Positions 25,186-32,739 of a stretch of DNA of 64,000 nt are shown piece by piece. Origin of the DNA: Sansalvadorimonas sp965221135 (GTDB lineage: Bacteria; Pseudomonadota; Gammaproteobacteria; Pseudomonadales; Endozoicomonadaceae); the NCBI GenBank assembly GCA_965221135.1, contig CBDCRZ010000121.1:930001-994000 (forward strand), in the 5' to 3' direction. Every line of letters begins with the position of its first letter. Positions within the stretch are counted from its first letter, which is position 1. Both the position numbers and the translations under genes were made by a program. The notes under the pieces were generated by a model. It searched no databases, was not told the origin of the DNA, and saw nothing but the letters and a program-made list of their open reading frames with translations.

Positions 25186-26467
25186 GCCAACGCGCAGTCA
25201 CATTCATCTGCACTCCATCCTGGGACATAGCGGTGTTATCTGCATTATCCACAAAACCAACCCCCCCCCCGGCAGACGAAAAAAGACTCAGTGCGTGTGC
25301 GGTCACATTCATTTCCCCCTCATACTGGGACAATGTCGTTCTATCTGAACGATCCAGGTGCCCAATACCACCTCCAACATTACCCGTTCCGAACACACAG
25401 ATCCGCTGCTTGCTTTGGGACAGTACGGTATCCTGTGAGTTAGACACCATACCAAATCCCCCTCCGGCATTACGCCCTGCAACAACCTCCAGCCAGAGCT
25501 GATTCTGTATCAGGGTGTTGTTAACCCCCGCCTGCTGCCCTATGCCTCCTCCCGCATCCGGCTGCTGCAGTATGAATTCCTCGGTGCCTCTGGCGCTGAT
25601 CTTCAGTCTGTCCGTATTGCCTCCGGTCTGTTGCAGGCGATTGCGATGACCATTGACCTGGGCTGCCATACCACCTGCGACACCTGCGGCACCTGTCCCT
25701 TTAATATCTCCGCCGTAGAAAGTGGCATTCACCTCGTTATCCGACAGCATATGTGCGGCTACAGCGCCGGCATGTTCACCCTTTGCAACAGGGTTCACCA
25801 GGTGTACGTCGACTCTGGCTCCACTCATATAACCGAACATCCCGGCATTCCCTCCGGGATTGGTGACATTAAGGCCGCTGATTAGATATCCATCACTTTT
25901 CAGGGTACCGTTGAAAGGCTGGCTCGAGTTATTGCAGAGGGGGAAACCGTCACTGGTGCTCACCGTAATATTCTCAGCCAGTTGATAGTGGCCGGCGCAG
26001 TTATCCCCAATTTTGGAAATATTCTGGCTATACACAAAGATCGGCTCTTCCTTTGTTTCAGCCGCCTGACGACCGTGACGTTGATGGCTGAATGAAGGTG
26101 TAGCCTGACGCCCGCGAGCTCTGCCTGAACCGCTTTCTCTACTTTCTCCATCAGCACGGCCAGAGCCAGACAACGAAAATGTGTCGTATACCGTTTCTGA
26201 ACGGGAGGTACGGCCATTCCTTGATTCCTTGCCATGTCTCTTATTTCTCTGCCGGTCTCCTTCCCCTCTGCTGTGACCGCCGGTTCTGTTGTGGGCTGCG
26301 GTTCTGTTAAAAGCCCCTGATTCTGTCTGGTTCCGCAACGATCTCTGTCTTTTGGGGACCTCTGTTCTATTCAGTGCATGGGCCCCCTGAACCCATGAAC
26401 TGTTTGTGGATTGCAGCATATGCGTGTCGTTGTGGCCTGCGCTGCTGTTACGCATTACGCTGAGCAC
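25124..26467 (-). CDS. N-terminal fragment of a phase-variable GLUG-like surface protein
   Basis: This frame (447 residues from an internal ATG) encodes a sequon-saturated N-terminal region: NSS, NDT, NSS, NRT, NQT, NRT and NRT within about 70 residues. Then come a basic Ser/Arg linker, a GLUG-like domain (FNGTLKSDGYLISGLNV, GMFGYMSGARV) and AGGGxG...TxLSQ repeats. It runs out of frame in the G14 tract (HAGGGGGGCAHG) and stops at 25124. The real start is upstream at 26616, where a signal peptide lies in another frame. The same frame is open upstream of 26467 to at least DAGGGLKNGTTAG, which resembles the N-terminus of the 916-residue paralogue. Confidence 0.75.
   Translation of the reverse strand: MLSVMRNSSAGHNDTHMLQSTNSSWVQGAHALNRTEVPKRQRSLRNQTESGAFNRTAAHNRTGGHSRGEGDRQRNKRHGKESRNGRTSRSETVYDTFSLSGSGRADGESRESGSGRARGRQATPSFSHQRHGRQAAETKEEPIFVYSQNISKIGDNCAGHYQLAENITVSTSDGFPLCNNSSQPFNGTLKSDGYLISGLNVTNPGGNAGMFGYMSGARVDVHLVNPVAKGEHAGAVAAHMLSDNEVNATFYGGDIKGTGAAGVAGGMAAQVNGHRNRLQQTGGNTDRLKISARGTEEFILQQPDAGGGIGQQAGVNNTLIQNQLWLEVVAGRNAGGGFGMVSNSQDTVLSQSKQRICVFGTGNVGGGIGHLDRSDRTTLSQYEGEMNVTAHALSLFSSAGGGVGFVDNADNTAMSQDGVQMNVTARWHAGGGGGGCAHGREHHPVAE
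25167..25180. repeat. C14/G14 homopolymer in coding sequence
   Basis: Fourteen consecutive Cs (Gs in the mRNA) encode the AGGGG part of a GLUG-like repeat. Frame arithmetic: a tract of 3n+1 Gs (10, 13 or 16) joins the two fragments; 14 puts the gene out of frame. Tracts this long in coding DNA are classic slipped-strand contingency sites. Confidence 0.85.
25261..25270. repeat. C10/G10 homopolymer in coding sequence
   Basis: Ten consecutive Cs encode SAGGGVGF in the neighbouring repeat unit. Ten is 3n+1, so this tract is currently in frame. It is a second possible slippage site 80 bases from the G14 tract. Confidence 0.75.
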
Positions 26468-26508
26468 AGCGGCAGCGGCCGTGTAGTTGCCGGCCGTTGT
26501 TCCATTTT

Positions 26509-26616
26509 TCAGCCCACCACCCGCGTCGGCTGATTCAGAAAAAACAGTGCAGAAACAAGCGGGACAAGCAACAGTGAGTGAGTAAAATGAAGGGTATTAC
26601 CAAGTTTTGAGCGCAT
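26509..26616 (-). CDS. Signal peptide of the phase-variable surface protein, out of frame
   Basis: ATG at 26614-26616, with AGGAAG five bases upstream, opens a 35-codon frame encoding a classic signal peptide (THSLLLVPLVSALFFLNQ) that stops at 26509. Adding one base to the A6 run at 26539-26544 (T6 in the mRNA) would give SALFFSESADAGGGLKN and join the frame of the large N-terminal fragment. The signal peptide and ribosome site make this the true start of the gene. As sequenced, the gene is therefore broken twice. Confidence 0.65.
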   Translation of the reverse strand: MRSKLGNTLHFTHSLLLVPLVSALFFLNQPTRVVG

Positions 26617-26978
26617 CAGTACTTCCTGTTTCTATGTGGTTTTTGGCTTTTCTATCATGCTATTCATTTGATGCATTTATCGTCGTGCAGCCGACTGATG
26701 AATCGCCAATTAGAAAATTAGAAAATTAGAAAATTAGAAAATTAGAACGGGGAGTATAGTCGCTTCAACAGAGTGAGAACTGGTGCGGTCTAGCGGAATA
26801 TTGCGGCTATGCATCGTCGAAAAAACATCCCCTTTTGTTCAGGGTTTAAATAGCCATTGTCGCTTACTCTATTTTTGCGAATCACATGGATACCCGGACT
26901 GTTTATACAGCGTTACTGCAAGAAGAGTAATGCAGAGACTAACGTGCCGGTAGTTGAGCCTGTCATCCTTAACAGGTT
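26617..26978. other. Intergenic region upstream of the phase-variable gene
   Basis: This 362-base AT-rich region holds the 8-bp tandem repeat at 26708-26747 and otherwise no recognisable gene. Its position makes it the promoter region of the minus-strand surface gene. Confidence 0.5.
26708..26747. repeat. 8-bp tandem repeat, five copies
   Basis: AATTAGAA is repeated five times without interruption, about 90-130 bases upstream of the surface gene start on the minus strand. This is a position where copy-number change could alter promoter spacing. Confidence 0.75.
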
Positions 26979-27338
26979 TTACTGACGAGGCATTTTTTTA
27001 AGATAAGCAACAACACTTTGAGCAACACGACTCGCTTCACCAAGAGAAATTTTCTTGTCTCCATATTCAATAATCATGCTTCCATTAGGTGAACCATGAG
27101 TATCAATAATAACCCGCCCATTAAAACCAGGCATTTCATCTTGTGCTTGCGTCAACTCTGACCATAATCTCAACCGTCGAACGACACGAGTATCCGATAA
27201 AGACATCGATTGAGGCAGTATTAAGTTCTCTATAGCGGCATAATCCAGAAAACCAATACTATTTTCTGGTGCTCTTATCTCAACATCATGGGAAAAACCT
27301 ATGGATTGCCCATAACTACCTGTAAAAAGAGTGGCCTG
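26979..27338 (-). pseudogene. 5'-truncated remnant of an unknown gene
   Basis: The frame from ATG 27206 encodes 75 residues (GRVIIDTHGSPNGSMIIEYG, ASRVAQSVVAYLKK). It is open for another 44 codons upstream (LFTGSYGQSIGFSHDVEIRA, NSIGFLDYAAIENLILPQS) to a TGA at 27339-27341, with no ATG, GTG or TTG. No ribosome site precedes 27206. The upstream codons look protein-like, so I read this as the C-terminal ~118 residues of a gene whose 5' part has been lost or displaced. Family unknown. Confidence 0.45.
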
Positions 27339-27570
27339 TCATCATATGGAACGATTCCTCCCCAAAGACCTGTCAGGCAGACTACCCTGATCAGCATAAT
27401 GATGACCGTAATCTTCACTATAAAGAGCAAACATTATAGAGGGCAAAGGTAGTTTTAAGGGAGATGGCCCGATCTCCTGAAGAAAGGTATACCGGGCATA
27501 TCGACGGATAAGACCCAGGCTAAAAGCCCAGACCTTGTAGACCAGAACAGGATTCAAAAGCGGGTAATGA

Positions 27571-27584
27571 TATACCCGGGTATA
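27571..27584. repeat. 14-bp perfect palindrome
   Basis: TATACCCGGGTATA lies just downstream of the DUF3726-like gene on the minus strand, in a 260-base region without a convincing gene. It could be an operator or part of a dispersed repeat. Confidence 0.35.
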
Positions 27585-27603
27585 GCCCAGGAGTGCAGAG
27601 ATT

Positions 27604-28353
27604 TTATCCTGCCCCCTGACGGGATTGATCACTGTTTTCTACCAGAATCTCCTGACCAACCTTGTTAATGACCTTCCAGAGCCCTGGTTCAATTTCTATA
27701 CCCTGCTCTATGGTCACAGCCTTGTTGCCAGACAATTCATCCGGGCCTATCTCACAAACAAGCTGATTGCCTTTGGACTGCTGTAATGACGATGACAAAT
27801 CGACACGTGAGCTGCACACAATAGTCAGCGACTGCTGTTCCTGAACATCTGCAGGCAAGTTCGTTGTCGCGGAGCTGTAATGCGGATAGCGTGCACCGGC
27901 ACGAATCGCAGCCGTATGCTCTGTCACCACCGGGCCGCCATTCTGCCAGTAGGCTGTTGCACTCATACCTCTGCGACCACAGTCAGTAAGAGCCTTGAGA
28001 ACAAAGATGCGATTATGACAGTTATGGACGGTTATCGTGGCGATGCCGCTTTCCAACGCTTTGGCCTGAGCCAGATCCACAGCACTGGCAATGCAGTTCA
28101 GGGCACTGCGGCCATGGCTGTCGATGGTTGCCGACATATGGTCTTCATAAACAACACTGCTGGCGCTTTTGTTTCGGTCTGCCTTGAGATAAGGAAGACT
28201 ATCCTTAAAGGCTTCCAGCCCACCCAACCCCTGTTTTTCCAGCCAGAGAATCATATTGGCAGCATCTTCATAGTTACCGACAAAATAACCAGCGGCTTCA
28301 TAACAACGTTTGAGTGATGCTCTCAGCTCATTCATGGAAACTTTCATCAGCAT
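27604..28353 (-). CDS. DUF3726-like protein
   Basis: The frame encodes 249 residues; the start could be 28353 or the ATG at 28347. The N-terminus (KVSMNELRASLKRCYEAAGY, NYEDAANMILWLEKQGLGGL) matches the pattern I recall for DUF3726, a family of unknown function. No signal peptide or membrane helix. It overlaps the end of the 587-residue gene by a few bases, so the two are translationally coupled. It sits at the end of a minus-strand pair divergent from the aldehyde dehydrogenase-dipeptidase-BCCT-RidA genes, with a LysR regulator between. The arrangement suggests it takes part in the same catabolic pathway. Confidence 0.65.
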   Translation of the reverse strand: MLMKVSMNELRASLKRCYEAAGYFVGNYEDAANMILWLEKQGLGGLEAFKDSLPYLKADRNKSASSVVYEDHMSATIDSHGRSALNCIASAVDLAQAKALESGIATITVHNCHNRIFVLKALTDCGRRGMSATAYWQNGGPVVTEHTAAIRAGARYPHYSSATTNLPADVQEQQSLTIVCSSRVDLSSSLQQSKGNQLVCEIGPDELSGNKAVTIEQGIEIEPGLWKVINKVGQEILVENSDQSRQGAG

Positions 28354-30110
28354 TCTCCCTTTGGAGCCAGCGGCATAAACCAGTCATCGTCAAAAGGCAG
28401 ACCAATATCTTCCAGCAGTGGTGCGCCCTGGAACATGGTGTTACGCACCCACAAACGAGACCTGGGATCAAATTTACTCACACCAAAGAACGCCAGCTTG
28501 GCCCGGAGCAGATGCATGGGCAGCACATTCAGCTCGAGAAGGTTGGTCTGAATATCACCATAAATGCAACGATCCATAGTTTGAATGCGGCGTACAATCC
28601 CCCGCATTTTCGGATGCGCCACCATAAACCGGGCTGTGGTGTGTTCCGGATTCTGATCACTATAACCGCACAAATTGTCATAGCAGCGGCGTACGGCATA
28701 AGCGACACCCAGCTCCATTTCGCGGTCTTTGCCTTGATCTTCTTTCGTTAATCCAAGCCGTGGTTCCATTTTATCTTCTGAGCGATACCAGAAAGTTCCC
28801 AGAGCTTCTTTATTGGAAAAGTTGAAATTAAGGGCCCAACGGTAACGCTGCTCAATCACTTCCTTTAACTGAGCAACGGGCATAACCGGATCAAGATCCA
28901 TGGTCTCGTCTGCGGTCATATAGTCATCCAGATCATCAGTCAGCTCCGGATAAAGCTCCAGAAGCACCGACACCAGAAGCTCCTGCCCTTCGAGGCTACA
29001 GTGGTCTTCACTCCATGTAACCAGTTCATTGCAACCTATAGCAACAGGTGCGACTTTTTCTTTGAGACTAATCAGATCATCAACCAAACGTTTGTTATTA
29101 GTGCTCTGCCAGCTATCTTCCGTCTCGGTTTCACTGATGTAGTGGGCAGAACGCTCAAGCAGCTCACCAAGTCTCTGATGAGTGGCGGGTGTCATAGCAC
29201 CGATTGTGCGAATTCTGGCCAGGGCCAGTTCACGCATTTCAATCCACTGGTTAATCAGTAATGGATGATTGATCAGGTAAGGTGCCATCCCCAGACCTGT
29301 CGCATTGCCAATACCAAAGTACTTTTTAATGGCAGGTTTCATGGGCAGGAAGGTTTCAGGGGAGCGCTTTTGAGCGATATGCTCTGCCTGTAACAGACTA
29401 AAGTTGCGCAGCATAAAGCAGACAAACATTTCACCGGCAAAAGGTCTGGCAAAGTCTTTATAGTGACTCTGCACCTTTTCCCAGTCAGCCATACCCAGCT
29501 TGCCACTGCCGTAAACGGCGGTGGTTCTATATAAATAACCGACCTTTTTAATCTTTTCGATATCCGGCTGCTGTCCGGCCGCCAGCTGATCGACTACATA
29601 GTCAAAGTTGCGGGCACTTCGGTTAGCTCGAGAGAGGACAAACACTCTGGAATCAACCCGGCCAGCTTCCTGTTTAGGTACATTCTGCCGCAGCTTCTGC
29701 AGGTAAATATCATCAACTTCACCCTCGACCAAAGCCATAGTTAAATCCCACTGCTGGGCTATAACGCGATCATTACGCTGCTCTGAGGGCAGGTCATTGG
29801 AAAACAGAACAAAGCTGTACAAACCGGAAGGTGTGCGTACCGAGTAAACGACGGTTCCGTACCCCTGCTCATCAAGGGTGATACGATCAGGGCTTATCTG
29901 CCAACGCTCACGCATGATGCGCCGAACTAAAGTGCGCATAAAACTGAGACGGCTCTGATGCGTGGCACCAATCCGGTCCAGTTGCATCACTTTGTCCCGT
30001 GGGCGCAGAGGCAAAGAGTTATCTCCCCGAAGGGAAGCGTGGACAGCAGCTGGCACAGTCATTTTTTTTATCCTCGTTCTGGGCTCACGAGGGCTATCAT
30101 CTGCGACCAC
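28347..30110 (-). CDS. Unknown conserved-looking 587-residue protein
   Basis: A large soluble protein, not recognised. It contains VYSVRTPSGLYSFVLFSNDL, RVFVLSRANRSARNFDYVVD, a basic GIGNATGLGMAPYLINHP segment, an acidic stretch (DDLDDYMTADETMDLD) and a Trp/Phe-rich C-terminus (FDDDWFMPLAP). The start at 30110 may be late or early; an ATG 16 codons on (MTVPAAVHAS) is an alternative. It is directly upstream of the DUF3726-like gene and overlaps it. Both lie on the opposite strand from the BCCT/dipeptidase genes, next to the LysR regulator. Its size and lack of transport features suggest an enzyme or assembly protein of that pathway. This is inferred from position only. Confidence 0.7.
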   Translation of the reverse strand: MVADDSPREPRTRIKKMTVPAAVHASLRGDNSLPLRPRDKVMQLDRIGATHQSRLSFMRTLVRRIMRERWQISPDRITLDEQGYGTVVYSVRTPSGLYSFVLFSNDLPSEQRNDRVIAQQWDLTMALVEGEVDDIYLQKLRQNVPKQEAGRVDSRVFVLSRANRSARNFDYVVDQLAAGQQPDIEKIKKVGYLYRTTAVYGSGKLGMADWEKVQSHYKDFARPFAGEMFVCFMLRNFSLLQAEHIAQKRSPETFLPMKPAIKKYFGIGNATGLGMAPYLINHPLLINQWIEMRELALARIRTIGAMTPATHQRLGELLERSAHYISETETEDSWQSTNNKRLVDDLISLKEKVAPVAIGCNELVTWSEDHCSLEGQELLVSVLLELYPELTDDLDDYMTADETMDLDPVMPVAQLKEVIEQRYRWALNFNFSNKEALGTFWYRSEDKMEPRLGLTKEDQGKDREMELGVAYAVRRCYDNLCGYSDQNPEHTTARFMVAHPKMRGIVRRIQTMDRCIYGDIQTNLLELNVLPMHLLRAKLAFFGVSKFDPRSRLWVRNTMFQGAPLLEDIGLPFDDDWFMPLAPKGEC

Positions 30111-30287
30111 TCACACGGATGGCAAATTAAATGATTCTATATTTTGATAAGGTATTCTTATTAAATTCAATATTTAGGTAAATTTCATGTATGTTTGTCG
30201 AGACTGATCTACAAAACACCCAGAAGTGTAAGCATTTATCTTTTGCTTGCCAGGCATCCTGTAAAGAACATGCCCGGTCGTTACAAA

Positions 30288-31181
30288 TTAACCGGCACTC
30301 TGCTCAACAATAAATTCAAGCAGTGCTTCTGCAGCGGGTGATAAAGACCTGTTCCGAATACGGACAATGCCTACCTTTCGTTTAATGTCAGGAACTGACA
30401 GGGGAACAAAGCGTAGCTTTTTATTGTCCACCGGAAAGGCATACCAGGGTAGCGTGGTAACACCAAAGCCAGCCTCAAGCATGGCAATTAAAGAAATCAT
30501 ATTGGACATGTATATATGAGATTTACTCAGCAGAGGTGCCGCCTCAGTTCCTTCAAGTAGACGAGCAGTGCCATTAGTAATCAATCTTTCCTGACGCAAT
30601 TCCCGCCAGTGCACTGACTCCTTCTGCGCCAGCGGGTGATCATAAGGACAGACCAGCCCGATTCTGTCTTCCCAGATAGGGATAAAGGATTTGTCCTGAT
30701 AATCCTGCTCGCTAAAAAGACTGGCAATACCAAAATCGACTTTCTGTGTCTCTACCATTTTCAGCACACCCGCTGAATTATCATCAAAGAAACTCAGATG
30801 AAGTCCTGGCGAATTATCTAGAAAGCACTGAAGCAAATCCGGGAGTACTCGACTGGCAATGGAGGGCACAGCTGCCAGGCGGATATGGCCAGCCTTGTGT
30901 TCAACCAGAAGACGCATGTCTTCTGCAACACGATCATGATGAACAATCAACTCCTTGGCCTTGTACATGATCAGCTGCCCAAAAGGTGTCAGCCTTGTTT
31001 TGCTGCCTTTCTTTTCATGTTTTTCAAACAGAGCTTCCCCCAGTTTGTCTTCAAGGTCCCGTATCGACATTGAGATAGCTGGCTGTGTGCGATGAGCCTG
31101 CTGTGCCGCAGCATGAAAGCTCTTGAGTTCAGCGACCCAGACAAAATTTCGGAGTTGAGCAATCTTAAGTTCAGACAACAA
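30288..31181 (-). CDS. LysR-family transcriptional regulator
   Basis: This 297-residue regulator has the LysR winged helix-turn-helix at residues 5-65 (LRNFVWVAELKSFHAAAQQA, TQPAISMSIRDLEDKLGEALFE) and a C-terminal substrate-binding domain (LRIRLAAVPS-like start at about 95). It is transcribed divergently from the aldehyde dehydrogenase gene with 110 AT-rich bases between them, the usual layout for a LysR protein that controls its neighbour. The inducer is probably the substrate or an intermediate of the adjacent pathway. Confidence 0.93.
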   Translation of the reverse strand: MLSELKIAQLRNFVWVAELKSFHAAAQQAHRTQPAISMSIRDLEDKLGEALFEKHEKKGSKTRLTPFGQLIMYKAKELIVHHDRVAEDMRLLVEHKAGHIRLAAVPSIASRVLPDLLQCFLDNSPGLHLSFFDDNSAGVLKMVETQKVDFGIASLFSEQDYQDKSFIPIWEDRIGLVCPYDHPLAQKESVHWRELRQERLITNGTARLLEGTEAAPLLSKSHIYMSNMISLIAMLEAGFGVTTLPWYAFPVDNKKLRFVPLSVPDIKRKVGIVRIRNRSLSPAAEALLEFIVEQSAG

Positions 31182-31219
31182 GATAAATATTCCTTATTAA
31201 ATGATATGAATTATTATCT

Positions 31220-31247
31220 TTGATTATTAAATTTTGAGAAATAATAT
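31220..31247 (+). promoter_or_regulatory. Candidate promoter of the aldehyde dehydrogenase operon
   Basis: TTGATT (31220-31225) and TAATAT (31242-31247) are spaced 16 bases apart in the LysR/aldehyde dehydrogenase intergenic region. The surrounding AT-rich inverted segments would suit LysR binding, but I cannot define a T-N11-A box with certainty. Confidence 0.4.
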
Positions 31248-31291
31248 CAGATCCACGACCCGGTCATAGGGTAATCATCGAGGTAATCAAT

Positions 31292-32734
31292 ATGTCTGAT
31301 TCTGTTTTTCGTAATTTCATCGCCGGTGACTGGGTAGGAAGCCTGAACCATATTTCCAATATCAACCCCGCTGATCATAATGACGTTGTCGGCCTGTACG
31401 CGCAGGCCGATAAAGAGCAGGCGCAGTCCGCCATCGACGCTGCGATTATGGCGCAAGCCGATTGGCAAAAAAGTGGGCTGGAGCAACGTTACACTGTTTT
31501 AATGGCGATTGGTGATGAGCTTATTGCCCGTAAAGATGAACTTGGTCGTCAGTTGTGTCGCGAAGAAGGCAAAACCCTGGCAGAAGGTGCAGGCGAAGTT
31601 TATCGTTCAGGTCAGTTCTTCCATTACTATGCAGCGGAAGTTCTGCGTCAAATGGGTGAAACTGCCGCATCTGTACGACCCGGTGTTGATATCGAAACCC
31701 ACCGTGAGCCAGTTGGTGTTGTCGGCATTATTACTCCCTGGAACTTCCCGATAGCCACTGCCGCCTGGAAAATCGCTCCCGCCCTTGCCTTTGGTAATGC
31801 CATTGTCTTCAAACCTGCCAATCAGGTACCAGCCAGCGCCTGGGCTCTGACAGAAATTATCTCTCGCCAGGGGCTGCCCGCCGGTACTTTCAACCTTGTT
31901 ATGGGTCCGGGAGCAGAAGTTGGTGATCTACTGATCAACTCTTCAAGAATTAATGCATTGACGTTTACCGGTTCTTTGGAAACCGGTCGTAAAGTCGCAG
32001 CTGCAACTGCACCAAATCTTGTGAAATGTCAGCTTGAGATGGGCAGCAAAAATGCTCTGGTGGTACTGGATGACGCTGATCTGGATACCGCTGTCGAGTG
32101 TGCTGTCGGCGGTGCTTTCTTTGGTACCGGACAGAAATGCACAGCCTCTTCCCGCCTGATTGTTACTGAAGCTATTCACGATCAGTTCGTTGCAGCGGTT
32201 ATCGAAAAAATGAAAACTCTGGTTGTCGGTCACCCGGAGAGAGAAGGCGTGCATATTGGCGCAGTCGCGGATGCGAGACAGATGGCTTCGAATCTGGAGT
32301 ATCTGGAACTGGCCAAAAAAGAAGGTGGCAAGCTGGCCTACGGTGGCGAAATCATTCAGGAAGAAACCGAAGGTTATTTCCTTCAGCCCGCGCTGTTCAT
32401 AGACACCACTAACGATATGCGAATTAACCAGGAAGAAGCCTTTGCGCCGATTGCCTGTGTGATCAAAGTCAAAGACTACGAAGAAGCTCTTGCAACCCTG
32501 AACGACACTCGCTACGGCCTCACCGGCGGCATTATCACTCAGTCCCTGCATTATGCCCGTGACTTCAAACGTCGCGCACAAACAGGCTGTGTCATGATCA
32601 ACCTGCCAACGGCCGGTACCGATTATCACGTACCGTTTGGCGGACGTAAGGATTCCAGTTTTGGCTCCCGGGAACAGGGAAGCTATGCCAAGGAGTTCTA
32701 CACAACTGTTAAAACCACCTACATCCGCGCATAA
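31292..32734 (+). CDS. NAD(P)-dependent aldehyde dehydrogenase, 2-oxoglutarate-semialdehyde dehydrogenase-like
   Basis: The 480-residue enzyme has the aldehyde dehydrogenase motifs: ITPWNFP (cofactor domain), FTGS (Rossmann), catalytic Glu in LEMGSKNALVV, catalytic Cys in GTGQKCTASSR, and EEAFAPI. The C-terminal GGRKDSSFGSREQG followed by AKEFYTTVKT is typical of the branch that oxidises 2-oxoglutarate semialdehyde or similar dicarboxylic semialdehydes, so that substrate class is likely but unproven. A GAGG ribosome site precedes the ATG. It is followed after 5 bases by the dipeptidase gene, so the two are one operon under the divergent LysR. Confidence 0.9.
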   Translation: MSDSVFRNFIAGDWVGSLNHISNINPADHNDVVGLYAQADKEQAQSAIDAAIMAQADWQKSGLEQRYTVLMAIGDELIARKDELGRQLCREEGKTLAEGAGEVYRSGQFFHYYAAEVLRQMGETAASVRPGVDIETHREPVGVVGIITPWNFPIATAAWKIAPALAFGNAIVFKPANQVPASAWALTEIISRQGLPAGTFNLVMGPGAEVGDLLINSSRINALTFTGSLETGRKVAAATAPNLVKCQLEMGSKNALVVLDDADLDTAVECAVGGAFFGTGQKCTASSRLIVTEAIHDQFVAAVIEKMKTLVVGHPEREGVHIGAVADARQMASNLEYLELAKKEGGKLAYGGEIIQEETEGYFLQPALFIDTTNDMRINQEEAFAPIACVIKVKDYEEALATLNDTRYGLTGGIITQSLHYARDFKRRAQTGCVMINLPTAGTDYHVPFGGRKDSSFGSREQGSYAKEFYTTVKTTYIRA

Positions 32735-32739
32735 GCCAG

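Noticed and set aside
27342..27632. 96-codon minus-strand GTG frame overlapping the end of the DUF3726-like gene
   Set aside because: GTG start without ribosome site inside the coding end of another gene; the region looks like a non-coding repeat with a palindrome. Kept only as a note because the frame is long and may be a dispersed repeat.
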